Shown here in pieces: positions 17,989 to 27,577 of a stretch of DNA of 64,000 nucleotides (position 1 is the stretch's first letter; every line of letters starts with the position of its first letter). Position numbers and translations under genes: made by a program. The notes below the pieces were generated by a model. The model saw only the letters and a program-made list of their open reading frames with translations. It ran no database searches and was not told where the DNA came from. The stretch lies in contig NZ_JBPOEA010000012.1 in the NCBI RefSeq assembly GCF_052060035.1, positions 1-64,000 of the forward strand. The letters are read 5' to 3'. The DNA comes from Fodinibius sp052060035 (lineage in GTDB: Bacteria > Bacteroidota > Rhodothermia > Balneolales > Balneolaceae).

Positions 17989-19647
17989 TTAATTGGATGA
18001 TGCCTTCTCAATCATATCCAAGCGGGTTTGTTTAAACTCATTGCCCTTTCGCCATGTCTGCATTTCTTCAGCGTTGGCAATGCGGTAAGCCGCATCAAAA
18101 AACAGTCGCACATCTGCTTTCATTCCTGAAAGGTCCCAATGCGTATTAATTTCATCATTCACGTTGTGATAGTTGGCATCCTGCAGGCTGTCTACCATTG
18201 ATGAATAGCCTTCCGGCTTGTCAATAAATTCATTTCCACGGTTTGGAAAGATAGCCGGAATCCCCTTTTTAGCCAACGAAAAGTGATCCGAACGATAGAA
18301 ATATCCGCGATCGGGATGCGGGTCAGGTTTCACAACTCTTCCCCGTTCTTGGGCTACCGTTTCAATCACATCGCTAACACTGTTTCGATCATAACCGATA
18401 AGCACTAAATCTTTCGTTTTTCCATATACATTCATCCCATCCAGGTTTAAATTTGCCGTAACCTTTCCGGGATGCACGGTAGGATTTTCGGCCCAGTACT
18501 GTGATCCAAGCAGTCCTACCTCTTCAGCTCCCACAAACAGGAACAGCATGCTCCGTTTAAGCTGCGGCTGCATTTTTTTGTACGCTCTGGCCATATTAAG
18601 TACGGCACTTACGCCGGCTGCATTGTCAAGAGCACCATTATTGATAGAGTCTCCCTCTACCGGATTTGTTACTCCAAGGTGATCATGATGAGCAGTAAAA
18701 ACCACATATTCATCTTTCAGGCGATTGTTACTGCCTTCAATTACACCCAACACATTCTTGGCTTCCTGATCGCGATATTGCGCTTTTAAATCCAAACTCA
18801 GCGATAACCCCTTTAATGGTACCGGCTCAAAGTCCCGATCTTCAGCTGCCTCAAGCTGGTCTTCAAGATTCAGTCCGGCACTTTCAAATAGGTTACGGCT
18901 TGCTTCTTTTGTCAGCCATCCATTGAATTTCGTAGGGGAATTTTTCATCGCCTCATTATCACGAAGATAAAATCGCTCACGACTCCAGCTGTTCGCCACA
19001 ACATCCCAACCGTATCCGGCTGAGGGCGTCGTATGCACAATCAACACGCCCGCAGCGCCCATTTCTCGAGCTTTCTCATATTTATAATCATATCTCCCGT
19101 AGTACAGACGGGTTTCACCGCCGAACTGCTCCGGATTATTGCTGGGGTCATTATTTTTTACTACCAAGACCTTCCCTTCTACGTCCGTCTCTTTGAAATC
19201 ATCCCAGGTTTCCTCCGGTGCCTGAATCCCATATCCCACATAAATCAATTCAGCTTCATTAATCGATACTTCTTCTTTCAGATTTGAAGGCCAGGCCACG
19301 AAATCAGAATAATAATCAAACTGATGGACGGTATTCCCATTTTTTTGGATCTGCACGCGGGTATCCTGACCTGTCTTCTGCCCAACCAGTGGGACATTTT
19401 GAATAAACCTTCCCCCTTCAGCTCCTCCCTGCAAACCGTACTCTTTAAGCTGACTAACCAAATAGTCAACTGTTTTCAACTCCCCTATAGTACCGGTTGC
19501 TCTACCTTCAAACTCATTCGAGGATAGCTTCGTTATCGGCACCATCAAGCTTTTTTCTGTAATGGTCTCAGCCACCTGATCAACAGGAGAATTCATACAT
19601 CCTACAAAAGCTGCTAATAGCAACGCTGTTATTAGTAATTTCTTCAT
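17989..19647 (-). CDS. M28 family zinc aminopeptidase/peptidase, lipoprotein
   Basis: 552-residue lipoprotein (signal MKKLLITALLLAAFVGC, Cys17) with a protease-associated (PA) domain at about 130-250 inserted before the M28 catalytic domain. Zinc-site segments are visible: FTAHHDHLG, NNGALDNAAG and VGAEEVGLLGS, plus a later YRSDHFSLAKKG with the last His ligand. Families with this layout remove N-terminal residues from peptides in the periplasm or at the surface. The start is ATG at 19647. It is transcribed on its own, with 81 bases to the DUF2339 gene upstream. Confidence 0.93.
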   Translation of the reverse strand: MKKLLITALLLAAFVGCMNSPVDQVAETITEKSLMVPITKLSSNEFEGRATGTIGELKTVDYLVSQLKEYGLQGGAEGGRFIQNVPLVGQKTGQDTRVQIQKNGNTVHQFDYYSDFVAWPSNLKEEVSINEAELIYVGYGIQAPEETWDDFKETDVEGKVLVVKNNDPSNNPEQFGGETRLYYGRYDYKYEKAREMGAAGVLIVHTTPSAGYGWDVVANSWSRERFYLRDNEAMKNSPTKFNGWLTKEASRNLFESAGLNLEDQLEAAEDRDFEPVPLKGLSLSLDLKAQYRDQEAKNVLGVIEGSNNRLKDEYVVFTAHHDHLGVTNPVEGDSINNGALDNAAGVSAVLNMARAYKKMQPQLKRSMLFLFVGAEEVGLLGSQYWAENPTVHPGKVTANLNLDGMNVYGKTKDLVLIGYDRNSVSDVIETVAQERGRVVKPDPHPDRGYFYRSDHFSLAKKGIPAIFPNRGNEFIDKPEGYSSMVDSLQDANYHNVNDEINTHWDLSGMKADVRLFFDAAYRIANAEEMQTWRKGNEFKQTRLDMIEKASSN

Positions 19648-19728
19648 TTTTAGCTATTTGTGTTGGTTATAACTATAAAATTCGTTGCTTGGAAAGTAAT
19701 ACTTTTTTTTATGATTGCTAAGCTGTAA

Positions 19729-21405
19729 TCAACTGCTTTTCTCCAATAACTTTGACTGAATAAGATATCCTATGATCAGCAGTAGTGAACCAAATCCCAT
19801 AAACAGAAGGATTCTCCAAATGGCCTGCAGCTGAGCTAAGTCAACTAAAAATAACTTAATTATTACCAAAAATATTGTGGCAAGACCAACCAACCTTGCC
19901 CGTTTTCCAAACCACATTAGTCCCAATACTATTAACCCAATAGCATAGACTCCCCAAACAAGGCTTATCCATGCCTGACTATTTTCCAATGGTATTAACT
20001 TCTGATATAACCAGTATAATAACATCAGGTGCGACAATCCCTGGTAAATATTCTTACTATCCTTTCTTTTTAAATATTGGGGGATCCATAACCCACCTGC
20101 TAAAATCAATACCAACTCAGGTAATATTGAAAATTCTATGATAAAAGAAGTAGCCTCCACATGCTCCAATTTATTGATAAGCCACCAAACAGTTATCCCA
20201 AATAATACATGAGATCCCACGCTTATCTTTTTGTCGTCCGTATGATGTGCTAAATAGCGAAGTGCCATTAATTCAATAACAAACACTGTAAAGAGCACCT
20301 CTCCTTCAAGAATTAGAAATAATCCTGCCGTCACGAGCACCAATCCCAAAGAAGCGTGTGTGGAAGCTAACCCCGTTAATTTTCGGTGCTTCAAAAAAGA
20401 ATAAAATCCGCCTGCTGCTAAGGCCAAAACCAACGATGCCATCCCGGCCTGATCCATCGTCCATTCCCAGACACTTACGCTGAATAACACACCAATAACA
20501 GGCACTCCTAATACAAAAATGTGAATCGAACTACTGATGGTTTGTTCAGTATTTTCGGCTCCCGATTTGCTCCTGTCAAACACCTCCTTAAACACCGGAA
20601 CCAACCAGCTTACCATTAACCAGATCATAATACCGCCAAACATCACCCAAGACTCAAAAGAGGTAAAGTCATTTCCACGTGCAATATTTGTAATTATTGC
20701 AGCAGCAAGCACCAACATTCCACCGACGCACACACTCCATAACAGCGATAACCATTCTTTCTTGATATAAAGTATAGATGTGGGGCCGAGAATAAGCACA
20801 AAATATAAGATGAGACCGACAATCTCCCCTTCACCCGAATAGAGCATAAAGGGGGTACCCAGTGCACCGAGTGTACCAATAACCGCCAATACTGCCTCTT
20901 CTTGTTGCAATGATAACCAAAACGATAATAAAGTTACGAAGATCATAAATCCCCACACAACCGTAGTGGGCACAAAAGAAAAAAGCTGAAAGGTGGCAAA
21001 ACCTGTAATATAAAAGGCAGCGTTACCTCCGCCCATGACTATTTGCCTGAACGGACTTAAGGATTCATCCATCTTAAGACCGAACCCTAATAGCAAGAGC
21101 CCGGCGATAACTCCCACCGCACTGCGAACCTGTGGGATCAACCATCCTTGATCAATAGAATATTTAAACAGAAAAATAATTCCTATCAACAGTAGGGCAA
21201 TACCAATATTATTTAACCATTGTTCCCCTAACTGTAATGTTTCCCAACTGCGATCAACATCTTGGCTTTTGTCTGGTACAACCTTTTCTCTTGTTGATGA
21301 TACTTTCGCTTGAGCGGAGCGTGTTAACTCATCTTCAAGTTCATTAACCCTTCTTTCCAACCGTTCAATACGATTTTGCAACTTATCATAACTTTGGTCA
21401 GACAT
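19729..21405 (-). CDS. DUF2339 polytopic membrane protein
   Basis: 558 residues. A soluble N-terminal coiled coil (LQNRIERLERRVNELEDEL, to about 40) is followed by a Ser/Lys-rich linker and about 15-17 transmembrane helices beginning near residue 62. The segment WLNNIGIALLLIGIIFLFKYS is characteristic of DUF2339 proteins. Function is unknown for the family. It has no obvious enzyme motif. It is a single gene whose start is divergent from the SDR operon. Confidence 0.85.
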   Translation of the reverse strand: MSDQSYDKLQNRIERLERRVNELEDELTRSAQAKVSSTREKVVPDKSQDVDRSWETLQLGEQWLNNIGIALLLIGIIFLFKYSIDQGWLIPQVRSAVGVIAGLLLLGFGLKMDESLSPFRQIVMGGGNAAFYITGFATFQLFSFVPTTVVWGFMIFVTLLSFWLSLQQEEAVLAVIGTLGALGTPFMLYSGEGEIVGLILYFVLILGPTSILYIKKEWLSLLWSVCVGGMLVLAAAIITNIARGNDFTSFESWVMFGGIMIWLMVSWLVPVFKEVFDRSKSGAENTEQTISSSIHIFVLGVPVIGVLFSVSVWEWTMDQAGMASLVLALAAGGFYSFLKHRKLTGLASTHASLGLVLVTAGLFLILEGEVLFTVFVIELMALRYLAHHTDDKKISVGSHVLFGITVWWLINKLEHVEATSFIIEFSILPELVLILAGGLWIPQYLKRKDSKNIYQGLSHLMLLYWLYQKLIPLENSQAWISLVWGVYAIGLIVLGLMWFGKRARLVGLATIFLVIIKLFLVDLAQLQAIWRILLFMGFGSLLLIIGYLIQSKLLEKSS

Positions 21406-21500
21406 AAATGATAAAATTCAGTAGGTTAATACTTTAACAGATATACAAATATATCTCTGTTTGATAAAAACTATACATCAACCGATCATACAATTTGTCT

Positions 21501-22310
21501 ATGAGTACTTTTAAAAACAAACACATTCTAATAACGGGAGGCGCCGGCGGCATTGGGCTGCTGATGGGTAAAGAAGCCCTTAAACAGGGTGCCGAGAAGC
21601 TGATTATTTGGGACATTAATGAAAATAAGATTGCTAAAGCTTTAAACTCACTTACGCATTATGGCGATCGGGTATTTTCATATAAGGTTGACATTTCCGA
21701 TCCCAATCAAATCTATGAAACGGCTCAACAAGTACACTCCGAACACCAAAATATTGATATCCTAATTAATAACGCCGGCACAGTTGTAGGTGGAGATTTT
21801 AGCACTCACAGTCGCAGTGATATAGAACGACTGATCCAAATTAACCTTCTGGGCACCATGCATACTACCCGTGCTTTTTTAGACTCCATCATAGAGCAAG
21901 AAAATGGGCATATAGTTAATATTGCCTCTGCGGCCGGACGCATGGCGAATCCAAAAATGTCGGTATATGCCGGCAGTAAATGGGGCGTTATTGGCTGGTC
22001 GGAGTCATTACGATTAGAACTAAACTCTTTTTCAAACATCAAGGTCACTACGGTAGAACCAAGCTATATAAACACCGGGCTTTTTGAGGGTGTAAGCCCA
22101 CCTACCCTTACCCCATTATTGGATGCCGAGGAAATATCCCAAAAGATTATTAAAGCCGTACAAAAAAATAAGATCCACCTACGAGAACCCTTTATGGTTA
22201 AGATTCTCCCTTTTTTAAAGGGTATACTCCCCACCAGGCTTTTTGACTTTGTAGCCGGCCGACTATTTCAGGTCTATCATTCGATGGATACCTTTACCGG
22301 AAGAACTTAA
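21501..22310 (+). CDS. Short-chain dehydrogenase/reductase
   Basis: Classical SDR of 269 residues: cofactor motif TGGAGGIG at 12-19, an Asp after beta-2 (WDIN) suggesting NAD(H) preference, NNAG at 90-93, and catalytic Ser143, Tyr156 and Lys160. A C-terminal hydrophobic tail (MVKILPFLKGILP) resembles membrane-associated retinol/acyl-type SDRs. ATG at 21501 is used; a TTG two codons earlier is less likely. It is the first gene of a three-gene operon with an aldehyde dehydrogenase and a quinone oxidoreductase (gaps of 15 and -4 bases). Confidence 0.88.
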   Translation: MSTFKNKHILITGGAGGIGLLMGKEALKQGAEKLIIWDINENKIAKALNSLTHYGDRVFSYKVDISDPNQIYETAQQVHSEHQNIDILINNAGTVVGGDFSTHSRSDIERLIQINLLGTMHTTRAFLDSIIEQENGHIVNIASAAGRMANPKMSVYAGSKWGVIGWSESLRLELNSFSNIKVTTVEPSYINTGLFEGVSPPTLTPLLDAEEISQKIIKAVQKNKIHLREPFMVKILPFLKGILPTRLFDFVAGRLFQVYHSMDTFTGRT

Positions 22311-22325
22311 AATAAACTATTCTCA

Positions 22326-23693
22326 ATGGAAGAACTTGTTCAACGACAGCATCGATTTTTCAATTCAGCAAAAACCGCGGACATCCCTTTTCGAAAACAA
22401 CAGCTTACAAAGCTTAAGGGGATCTTAAAGAGTCACGAGGAAGAAGTTTTTGAGGCCCTGTACCAAGATTTTCAAAAACCGGTTTTTGAAACCTACACGA
22501 CTGAACTCTTCATCTTATATCAAGAAATTGATCACTTGATAGCACATGTTGGTCGCTGGGCAAAGACCAAAAAAGTTAAAAACTCGCTCATTAATTTCCC
22601 CTCTAAAAACTATGTGAAACCTCAGCCCTATGGGGTTACACTCGTAATTTCTCCCTGGAACTACCCCCTCCAGTTAGCCCTCAATCCCGCCTTAGGTGCC
22701 ATAGCAGCCGGAAATACGGTCATTATCAAGCCTTCTGAACATTCTCCCAATACCTCAAAGCTGCTTGTAGAATTAATCAATGATAACTTTGATCATGGCT
22801 TTTTTCATGTGGTAGAGGGAGATGCCCAAACAACACAAACACTGCTTTCTGAACCATTGGACTATATTTTCTTTACCGGCAGTACACATGTGGGCAAAAT
22901 TATCATGAAATCTGCGGCTGAACAGTTGACGCCTCTCACTCTTGAACTGGGTGGCAAATCACCAGCCATTGTTGATCATTCCGCTGATTTGCCACTGGCA
23001 GCAAAACGAATAGCTTGGGGTAAATTTATCAATGCCGGACAAACGTGCGTAAGTCCTGACTTTGTATATGCCCACCGTTCTTTACACGAAAAGCTGTGCC
23101 AACTTATTAAGAATGAGATTCAAGCTTTTTATGGAGCCGATCCAAGCCAAAGTAGCGACTTTGCCCGAATTATCAACGATAAACATTTTAAGCGTCTTAC
23201 CGATCTCATCGAACCTGACAAGGTTTTTTACGGTGGAGATACCGATGCCGATTCCCGATACATCGAACCCACCATTATGACCGATATTTCCTGGGATGAT
23301 GCAGTAATGCAGGAAGAAATATTTGGCCCCATCCTACCCGTTTTATCCTTTAATAGCACCAACGAAGTTATTTCAGTACTTCAAACTAAACCAAAACCAC
23401 TGGCCATTTATCTTTTCTCAACGAATCAACAAAATCAAGATATGGTGATGGAAAACCTACAATTTGGAGGGGGCTGTATCAACGATACAGTGGCCCATCT
23501 CGGGAATACCAATCTCCCGTTTGGCGGCATTGGCAATAGCGGTTTTGGCATGTATCATGGAAAAACAAGTTTTGATACCTTTTCCCATTCAAAGAGTATC
23601 ATGAAGAAAAGTAACTGGCTGGATATTCCACTGCGTTATCCACCCTATGATGGAAAACTAAAGTGGTTAAAAAAGCTTACTAAATTTTTATGA
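22326..23693 (+). CDS. Aldehyde dehydrogenase, class 3 (fatty/aromatic aldehyde type)
   Basis: NAD(P)-dependent oxidation of aldehydes to acids. The 455 residues are short, like ALDH3 enzymes. Motifs are SPWNYPLQLALNP (Asn111), the cofactor segment KPSEHSPNTS, FTGSTHVGK, catalytic Glu207 in LELGGKSP and nucleophile Cys241 in NAGQTC. The N-terminus (PFRKQQL, QDFQKP) is also ALDH3-like. It overlaps the next gene by four bases (ATGA), indicating translational coupling. With the SDR upstream it could complete an alcohol to aldehyde to acid route; the substrate is unknown. Confidence 0.93.
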   Translation: MEELVQRQHRFFNSAKTADIPFRKQQLTKLKGILKSHEEEVFEALYQDFQKPVFETYTTELFILYQEIDHLIAHVGRWAKTKKVKNSLINFPSKNYVKPQPYGVTLVISPWNYPLQLALNPALGAIAAGNTVIIKPSEHSPNTSKLLVELINDNFDHGFFHVVEGDAQTTQTLLSEPLDYIFFTGSTHVGKIIMKSAAEQLTPLTLELGGKSPAIVDHSADLPLAAKRIAWGKFINAGQTCVSPDFVYAHRSLHEKLCQLIKNEIQAFYGADPSQSSDFARIINDKHFKRLTDLIEPDKVFYGGDTDADSRYIEPTIMTDISWDDAVMQEEIFGPILPVLSFNSTNEVISVLQTKPKPLAIYLFSTNQQNQDMVMENLQFGGGCINDTVAHLGNTNLPFGGIGNSGFGMYHGKTSFDTFSHSKSIMKKSNWLDIPLRYPPYDGKLKWLKKLTKFL

Positions 23694-24685
23694 ACACTTT
23701 TAAAGCACTGGTCGTTGACGAACAACCTGATGGGTCTTTTGAGCGATCAATTAAACAGTGGCCTCTTGAAAAACTACCCGGCCACGAGGTATTAATTGAA
23801 GTCCGTTATTCTTCATTAAATTACAAAGATGCCCTTTCAGCAACCGGCACCAAGGGTGTTACTAAAACTTATCCTCACATCCCCGGTATCGATGCGGCCG
23901 GTGTAGTAGTCGAAAGCAACAATCCTCAATTTTCGTCCGGTGACAAAGTGATTGTAACAAGTTATGACCTGGGCCAAAATACCTTTGGGGGATTCGGCCA
24001 ATATATTCGGGTCCCCGCAAACTGGATCGTGCCGTTGCCAGAAAAGTTATCACTGCGCGAAAGCATGATTATCGGTACGGCCGGATTTACAGCCGCTATT
24101 GGGATCCATCATCTTCAGCATAATTATATTAATCCCGAAAACGGTACCATTTTAATAACCGGAGCTACGGGAGGCGTAGGTATCATGGCCATTGCTATCT
24201 TATCGAAATTGGGATATAGCGTAACAGCCGCTACGGGAAAATTGGATCAAAAAGATTTTTTAACTAAAACCGGTGCTACTACGGTAATCCATCGAGATGA
24301 AGTAAAAGATGAATCGTCGCGGCCTCTTTTGTCCAGCAAATGGGCCGGGGCTATTGACACGGTTGGAGGTATCATGTTAGATACTACACTACGTCAAACC
24401 CAACATAATGGGACAGTAGCCTGTTGCGGTAATGTATTGGGGCATGAACTTCATACAAATGTTTATCCATTTATTTTACGCGGCGTTCATTTGGCAGGCA
24501 TAGACAGTGGAAATTGCAACATGGCATTGCGGAAAAAACTATGGGAAAAATTGGCTGACGAATGGAAACCCAACAACATGGATCGGTTAGCCAGAGAAGT
24601 TTCTTTAGAAGAATTGGGTAATCAAATCAACCGGATTCTAAATGGTCAACAAGTTGGCAGAGTGCTTGTTAACCTAATTGATTAA
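23690..24685 (+). CDS. YhdH/AcuI-type zinc-independent MDR oxidoreductase
   Basis: 331-residue medium-chain reductase of the YhdH/YhfP group, related to acryloyl-CoA reductase AcuI. The N-terminal catalytic domain contains YSSLNYKDALSATG and PGIDAAGVV. The Rossmann motif is TGATGGVGIMA near 155-165. Structural and catalytic zinc cysteines are absent, as expected. Substrates are enones, quinones or acryloyl-CoA. It is last in the SDR-ALDH operon, suggesting reactive carbonyl detoxification. Its stop overlaps the convergent response-regulator gene by four bases. Confidence 0.9.
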   Translation: MNTFKALVVDEQPDGSFERSIKQWPLEKLPGHEVLIEVRYSSLNYKDALSATGTKGVTKTYPHIPGIDAAGVVVESNNPQFSSGDKVIVTSYDLGQNTFGGFGQYIRVPANWIVPLPEKLSLRESMIIGTAGFTAAIGIHHLQHNYINPENGTILITGATGGVGIMAIAILSKLGYSVTAATGKLDQKDFLTKTGATTVIHRDEVKDESSRPLLSSKWAGAIDTVGGIMLDTTLRQTQHNGTVACCGNVLGHELHTNVYPFILRGVHLAGIDSGNCNMALRKKLWEKLADEWKPNNMDRLAREVSLEELGNQINRILNGQQVGRVLVNLID

Positions 24686-25104
24686 GCAGATTTCAATACC
24701 TGATTATCATTTTCAGATTCTCCGTTATGCTCATTCATAGCATTGTAGAGCGGTTCCTTTAAGTCGCTTCCCGTAACAGGCTTTGTGAGGAAATCAGTAA
24801 AACCAGTTTTTTTAGCTCGTTCTACCGAATATCGATCACCGCTTCCAGATAGATAAATAACCGGAACATTCGACTTTTCACGAATGGTTTCCATCGTTTC
24901 GATACCGTCCATATCTCCCTTTAGAGAAATATCCATCACAATAATATCGGGACTAAGCTTTTCTTCCTTTTCAATGGCATCAATCCCTTTTGTGACCTTC
25001 CCAATCACTTCAAAACCCAACTGATTAATAAGTCGCTCTTCAACCATGGAGAGGAGCATATCATCTTCAACGATAAGTACCCTGCCCTTTTTACTCTTTT
25101 TCAT
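24682..25104 (-). CDS. Single-domain response regulator (CheY-like)
   Basis: 140 residues made almost entirely of a receiver domain: acidic pair in IVEDDMLL, phospho-acceptor Asp in IIVMDISLKGDMDG, the Ser switch LSGSG and the conserved Lys in LTKPV. There is no output domain, only a short polar tail. This group often sits in phosphorelays with hybrid or PAS histidine kinases; no kinase is adjacent. ATG at 25104 is preferred over GTG three codons upstream. It is convergent with the YhdH gene. Confidence 0.88.
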   Translation of the reverse strand: MKKSKKGRVLIVEDDMLLSMVEERLINQLGFEVIGKVTKGIDAIEKEEKLSPDIIVMDISLKGDMDGIETMETIREKSNVPVIYLSGSGDRYSVERAKKTGFTDFLTKPVTGSDLKEPLYNAMNEHNGESENDNQVLKSA

Positions 25105-25282
25105 AACAATCACACAGCCTACAGAACTTACAAAGCTCTAACGAACATTAATTTTCTTTAATTAAAAATAATTAATTTTTTTTAATCTTCCAAGGGGTAT
25201 GGCCCCCTAATTGCTAGTAGGGCTTCCCGGAGCAGTAGTTCAGTTTATTAAAAAAGTAGTTTTATAATCAGATGGGATAAAC

Positions 25283-25325
25283 AAAAAGCCCTGTATCCTC
25301 GAATAAATTCGGAATACAGGGCTTT
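25283..25325 (-). terminator. Rho-independent terminator of tRNA-Phe
   Basis: Read on the minus strand, AAAGCCCTGTATTCC and GGATACAGGGCTTT form a stem of about 13 bp with a 12-base loop, followed by a T-rich tail. It begins four bases after the tRNA 3' end, so it most likely ends the tRNA transcript. Confidence 0.85.
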
Positions 25326-25328
25326 GCG

Positions 25329-25401
25329 TGGGACCGGGCGGAATCGAACCGCCGACACCGCGATTTTCAGTCGCGTGCTCTACCTACTGAGCTACAGTCC
25401 C
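25329..25401 (-). tRNA. tRNA-Phe (GAA)
   Basis: A 73-base cloverleaf on the minus strand. The acceptor GGGACTG pairs with CGGTCCC (one G-T), and the D arm is AGCTC...GAGC. The anticodon stem CGCGA/TCGCG has loop CTGAAAA (anticodon GAA). The T arm GGCGG/CCGCC encloses TTCGATT. The discriminator base is A and CCA is not encoded, so CCA must be added by nucleotidyltransferase. No other tRNA lies nearby. Confidence 0.97.
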
Positions 25402-25476
25402 AACTCGAATAAGAGTTGCCAAATATAAAATCTTTTGAACTTTATACAAAGAGGATATCGGGATTTTCTGTTGCTT

Positions 25477-27186
25477 TTATTCAACCTCAACATCTCGTAA
25501 ACGGATCTGCAAGGTGCGTCGGCCATTCCATTCATTTTCTTCGAGTGAGTACGCAATATTTAGTTGATTATCGTCGCCGTTTCGGATTACGGGAAGATAC
25601 TCGTGCATATTGAAACCGATGACATCAAATGCTCCAGAACCATTTTGCTTGACCTTCATCTTAAGATGCCCTTTGCCCACAATCGTTGGTACGCCCACCA
25701 CTTCTACATCTCGGCTGACAAAAATAGGCCGCAGATTGCCGGGACCGAATGGTTCGAATTGGCTCAACAGTTTCCAAAAGCGCATGTCCACATCACTGAG
25801 ATCGAGCTCACAATCAATTTTCAACTCAGACTTAAAATCTTCATCAGACAGCCGTTCTGCGGCAATATCATTAATACGCTGCCGAAACTCGGCAAGATTT
25901 TCTTTGGCAATCGTCAATCCCGCAGCATATTCGTGCCCGCCAAACTGTTCGAGTAAATCCTCGCATTCCTTAAAGGCATCATAAATATTAAAGCCGTCAA
26001 TACTTCGCGCCGAACCCTTAATTTTTCCATCTACCGTACTCAACATTACTGCGGGACGACCATAGGTATCTACCAATCGAGAAGCCACAATTCCGATTAC
26101 GCCCAAATGCCAATCGGGATGATGCAGCACCATCGATGAAATTTTGTCCAGGTTATAGTTTTTATCAACCATAGCCTTGGCTTCCTCCATCGTCTCTGAG
26201 TCTTTATTGCGCCGTGCCACGTTAATGCTTTCCAGTTCGTGGGCTCTGGATTTTGCCTCCGCCGGCGTATCAGAAATAAGAAGTTGTACAGCCTTTGATG
26301 CATCTCCCATACGTCCGGCTGCATTAATACGCGGACCGATAGAGAACACGATGTTCGATGTTGATATTGATCCAACCCTCAAATTAATTAGGTCTAACAA
26401 CGCCTTAACGCCTATCCGAGGTTCAGAATTAATACGCTTAAGTCCTTCGCGCATCAAGATTCTATTCTCATCCTCGATAGGAACAATATCCGAGGCAATG
26501 GAAATGGCCACCAAGTCTAATAGTTTAAAAGCTATGCGATCAGCCAACCCAAGTTTTTTTATCGTCCCCTGGATCAGCTTAAAACCAACGCCCGCTCCCG
26601 AAAGTCCTTTGAAGGGATAGCTACAGTCACTGCGCTTGGGATCGAGCACTGCCACTGCATCGGGAATAGTATCGCCCACATTGTGATGATCACAAATAAT
26701 TACATCAATACCTTGCTCCTTGGCCTGCTCTGTCTCCTCAACTGCTGTAATCCCACAGTCCACCGATACGATCAGGTCGGCATTGGTATCAATAGCATAT
26801 TGTATTCCTTCCTGATTAATTCCGTATCCCTCCTTAAACCGATGGGGAATATAAAAGTCTACATCAACCCCAAACTCTTTGAGAAAAATATATAAAATAG
26901 ATGTAGAGGTTGTGCCGTCCACATCATAATCCCCGTAAATAAGGATGCGCTCTCCATTACGGATGGCTTCTGCCAATCGGGACGTTGCCCTGTCCATATC
27001 CTTCATTAAAAAAGGATCATGCAGCTGACTCAGGTCGGAACGGAAAAACGCTTCTGCTTTATCATAAGTATCAACACCCCGCAGTACAAGAAGGCGGGCT
27101 ATTTTGGGGGGAACTCCCAGCTGATCCTGCAAATCGGATATAGCTTCTTCGTTCCCTGGCGTAGTAAAAACCCAGCGAAAAGACAT
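25477..27186 (-). CDS. recJ: Single-stranded-DNA-specific exonuclease RecJ
   Basis: 5'-3' ssDNA exonuclease of recombination and mismatch repair. The 569 residues show the DHH-family motifs in order: YGDYDVDGTTS (84-94), SVDCGITA, CDHHNVGD, and the DHHA1 segment FGGHEYAAGLTI. A C-terminal OB-like domain (FEPFGPGNLRPIF to the end) is also present, so it is full length. The start is ATG at 27186. It lies downstream of a 391-base intergenic region shared with the divergent leucine dehydrogenase gene, and its stop is 76 bases from the tRNA-Phe 5' end. Confidence 0.96.
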   Translation of the reverse strand: MSFRWVFTTPGNEEAISDLQDQLGVPPKIARLLVLRGVDTYDKAEAFFRSDLSQLHDPFLMKDMDRATSRLAEAIRNGERILIYGDYDVDGTTSTSILYIFLKEFGVDVDFYIPHRFKEGYGINQEGIQYAIDTNADLIVSVDCGITAVEETEQAKEQGIDVIICDHHNVGDTIPDAVAVLDPKRSDCSYPFKGLSGAGVGFKLIQGTIKKLGLADRIAFKLLDLVAISIASDIVPIEDENRILMREGLKRINSEPRIGVKALLDLINLRVGSISTSNIVFSIGPRINAAGRMGDASKAVQLLISDTPAEAKSRAHELESINVARRNKDSETMEEAKAMVDKNYNLDKISSMVLHHPDWHLGVIGIVASRLVDTYGRPAVMLSTVDGKIKGSARSIDGFNIYDAFKECEDLLEQFGGHEYAAGLTIAKENLAEFRQRINDIAAERLSDEDFKSELKIDCELDLSDVDMRFWKLLSQFEPFGPGNLRPIFVSRDVEVVGVPTIVGKGHLKMKVKQNGSGAFDVIGFNMHEYLPVIRNGDDNQLNIAYSLEENEWNGRRTLQIRLRDVEVE

Positions 27187-27577
27187 AATTATCTGTTTTT
27201 TTCTTTTTTGTCATAAACGGCATACCGGCGGTCAAACCTGATAGCCATGCTACCCTGCCATAAAAGGAAGGGGCTTTGAAGTATTATTAATTAAAATACA
27301 ATATCCGGAGTAAAATTCATCATAAAACTAAGCACATTACAACTTAATTTTAAGTGCCGGACATCTTAATTGAGTTCAAAATACTACCAAATTTGCGCCA
27401 ATTTTTGTACATTCCCATACTTTGCTTAAACCGACTATTCAGATATTAATCTTTACCTAAAATCCACTGTGGCGATACGAAAAAACTTCTTAACAGACGA
27501 GCACTTTGTGCTATTGGAGTTTTAAAAAAACAACTGATTTTTTGAATGATAGTTTTAATGATTTAACCCACATACTC
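27187..27577. other. Intergenic region between divergent recJ and leucine dehydrogenase
   Basis: About 390 AT-rich bases between divergent starts, which must hold promoters for both genes. I see no convincing small gene, tRNA, known riboswitch or strong hairpin. An open frame continues 24 codons upstream of the leucine dehydrogenase ATG, but it lacks family similarity. Confidence 0.6.
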
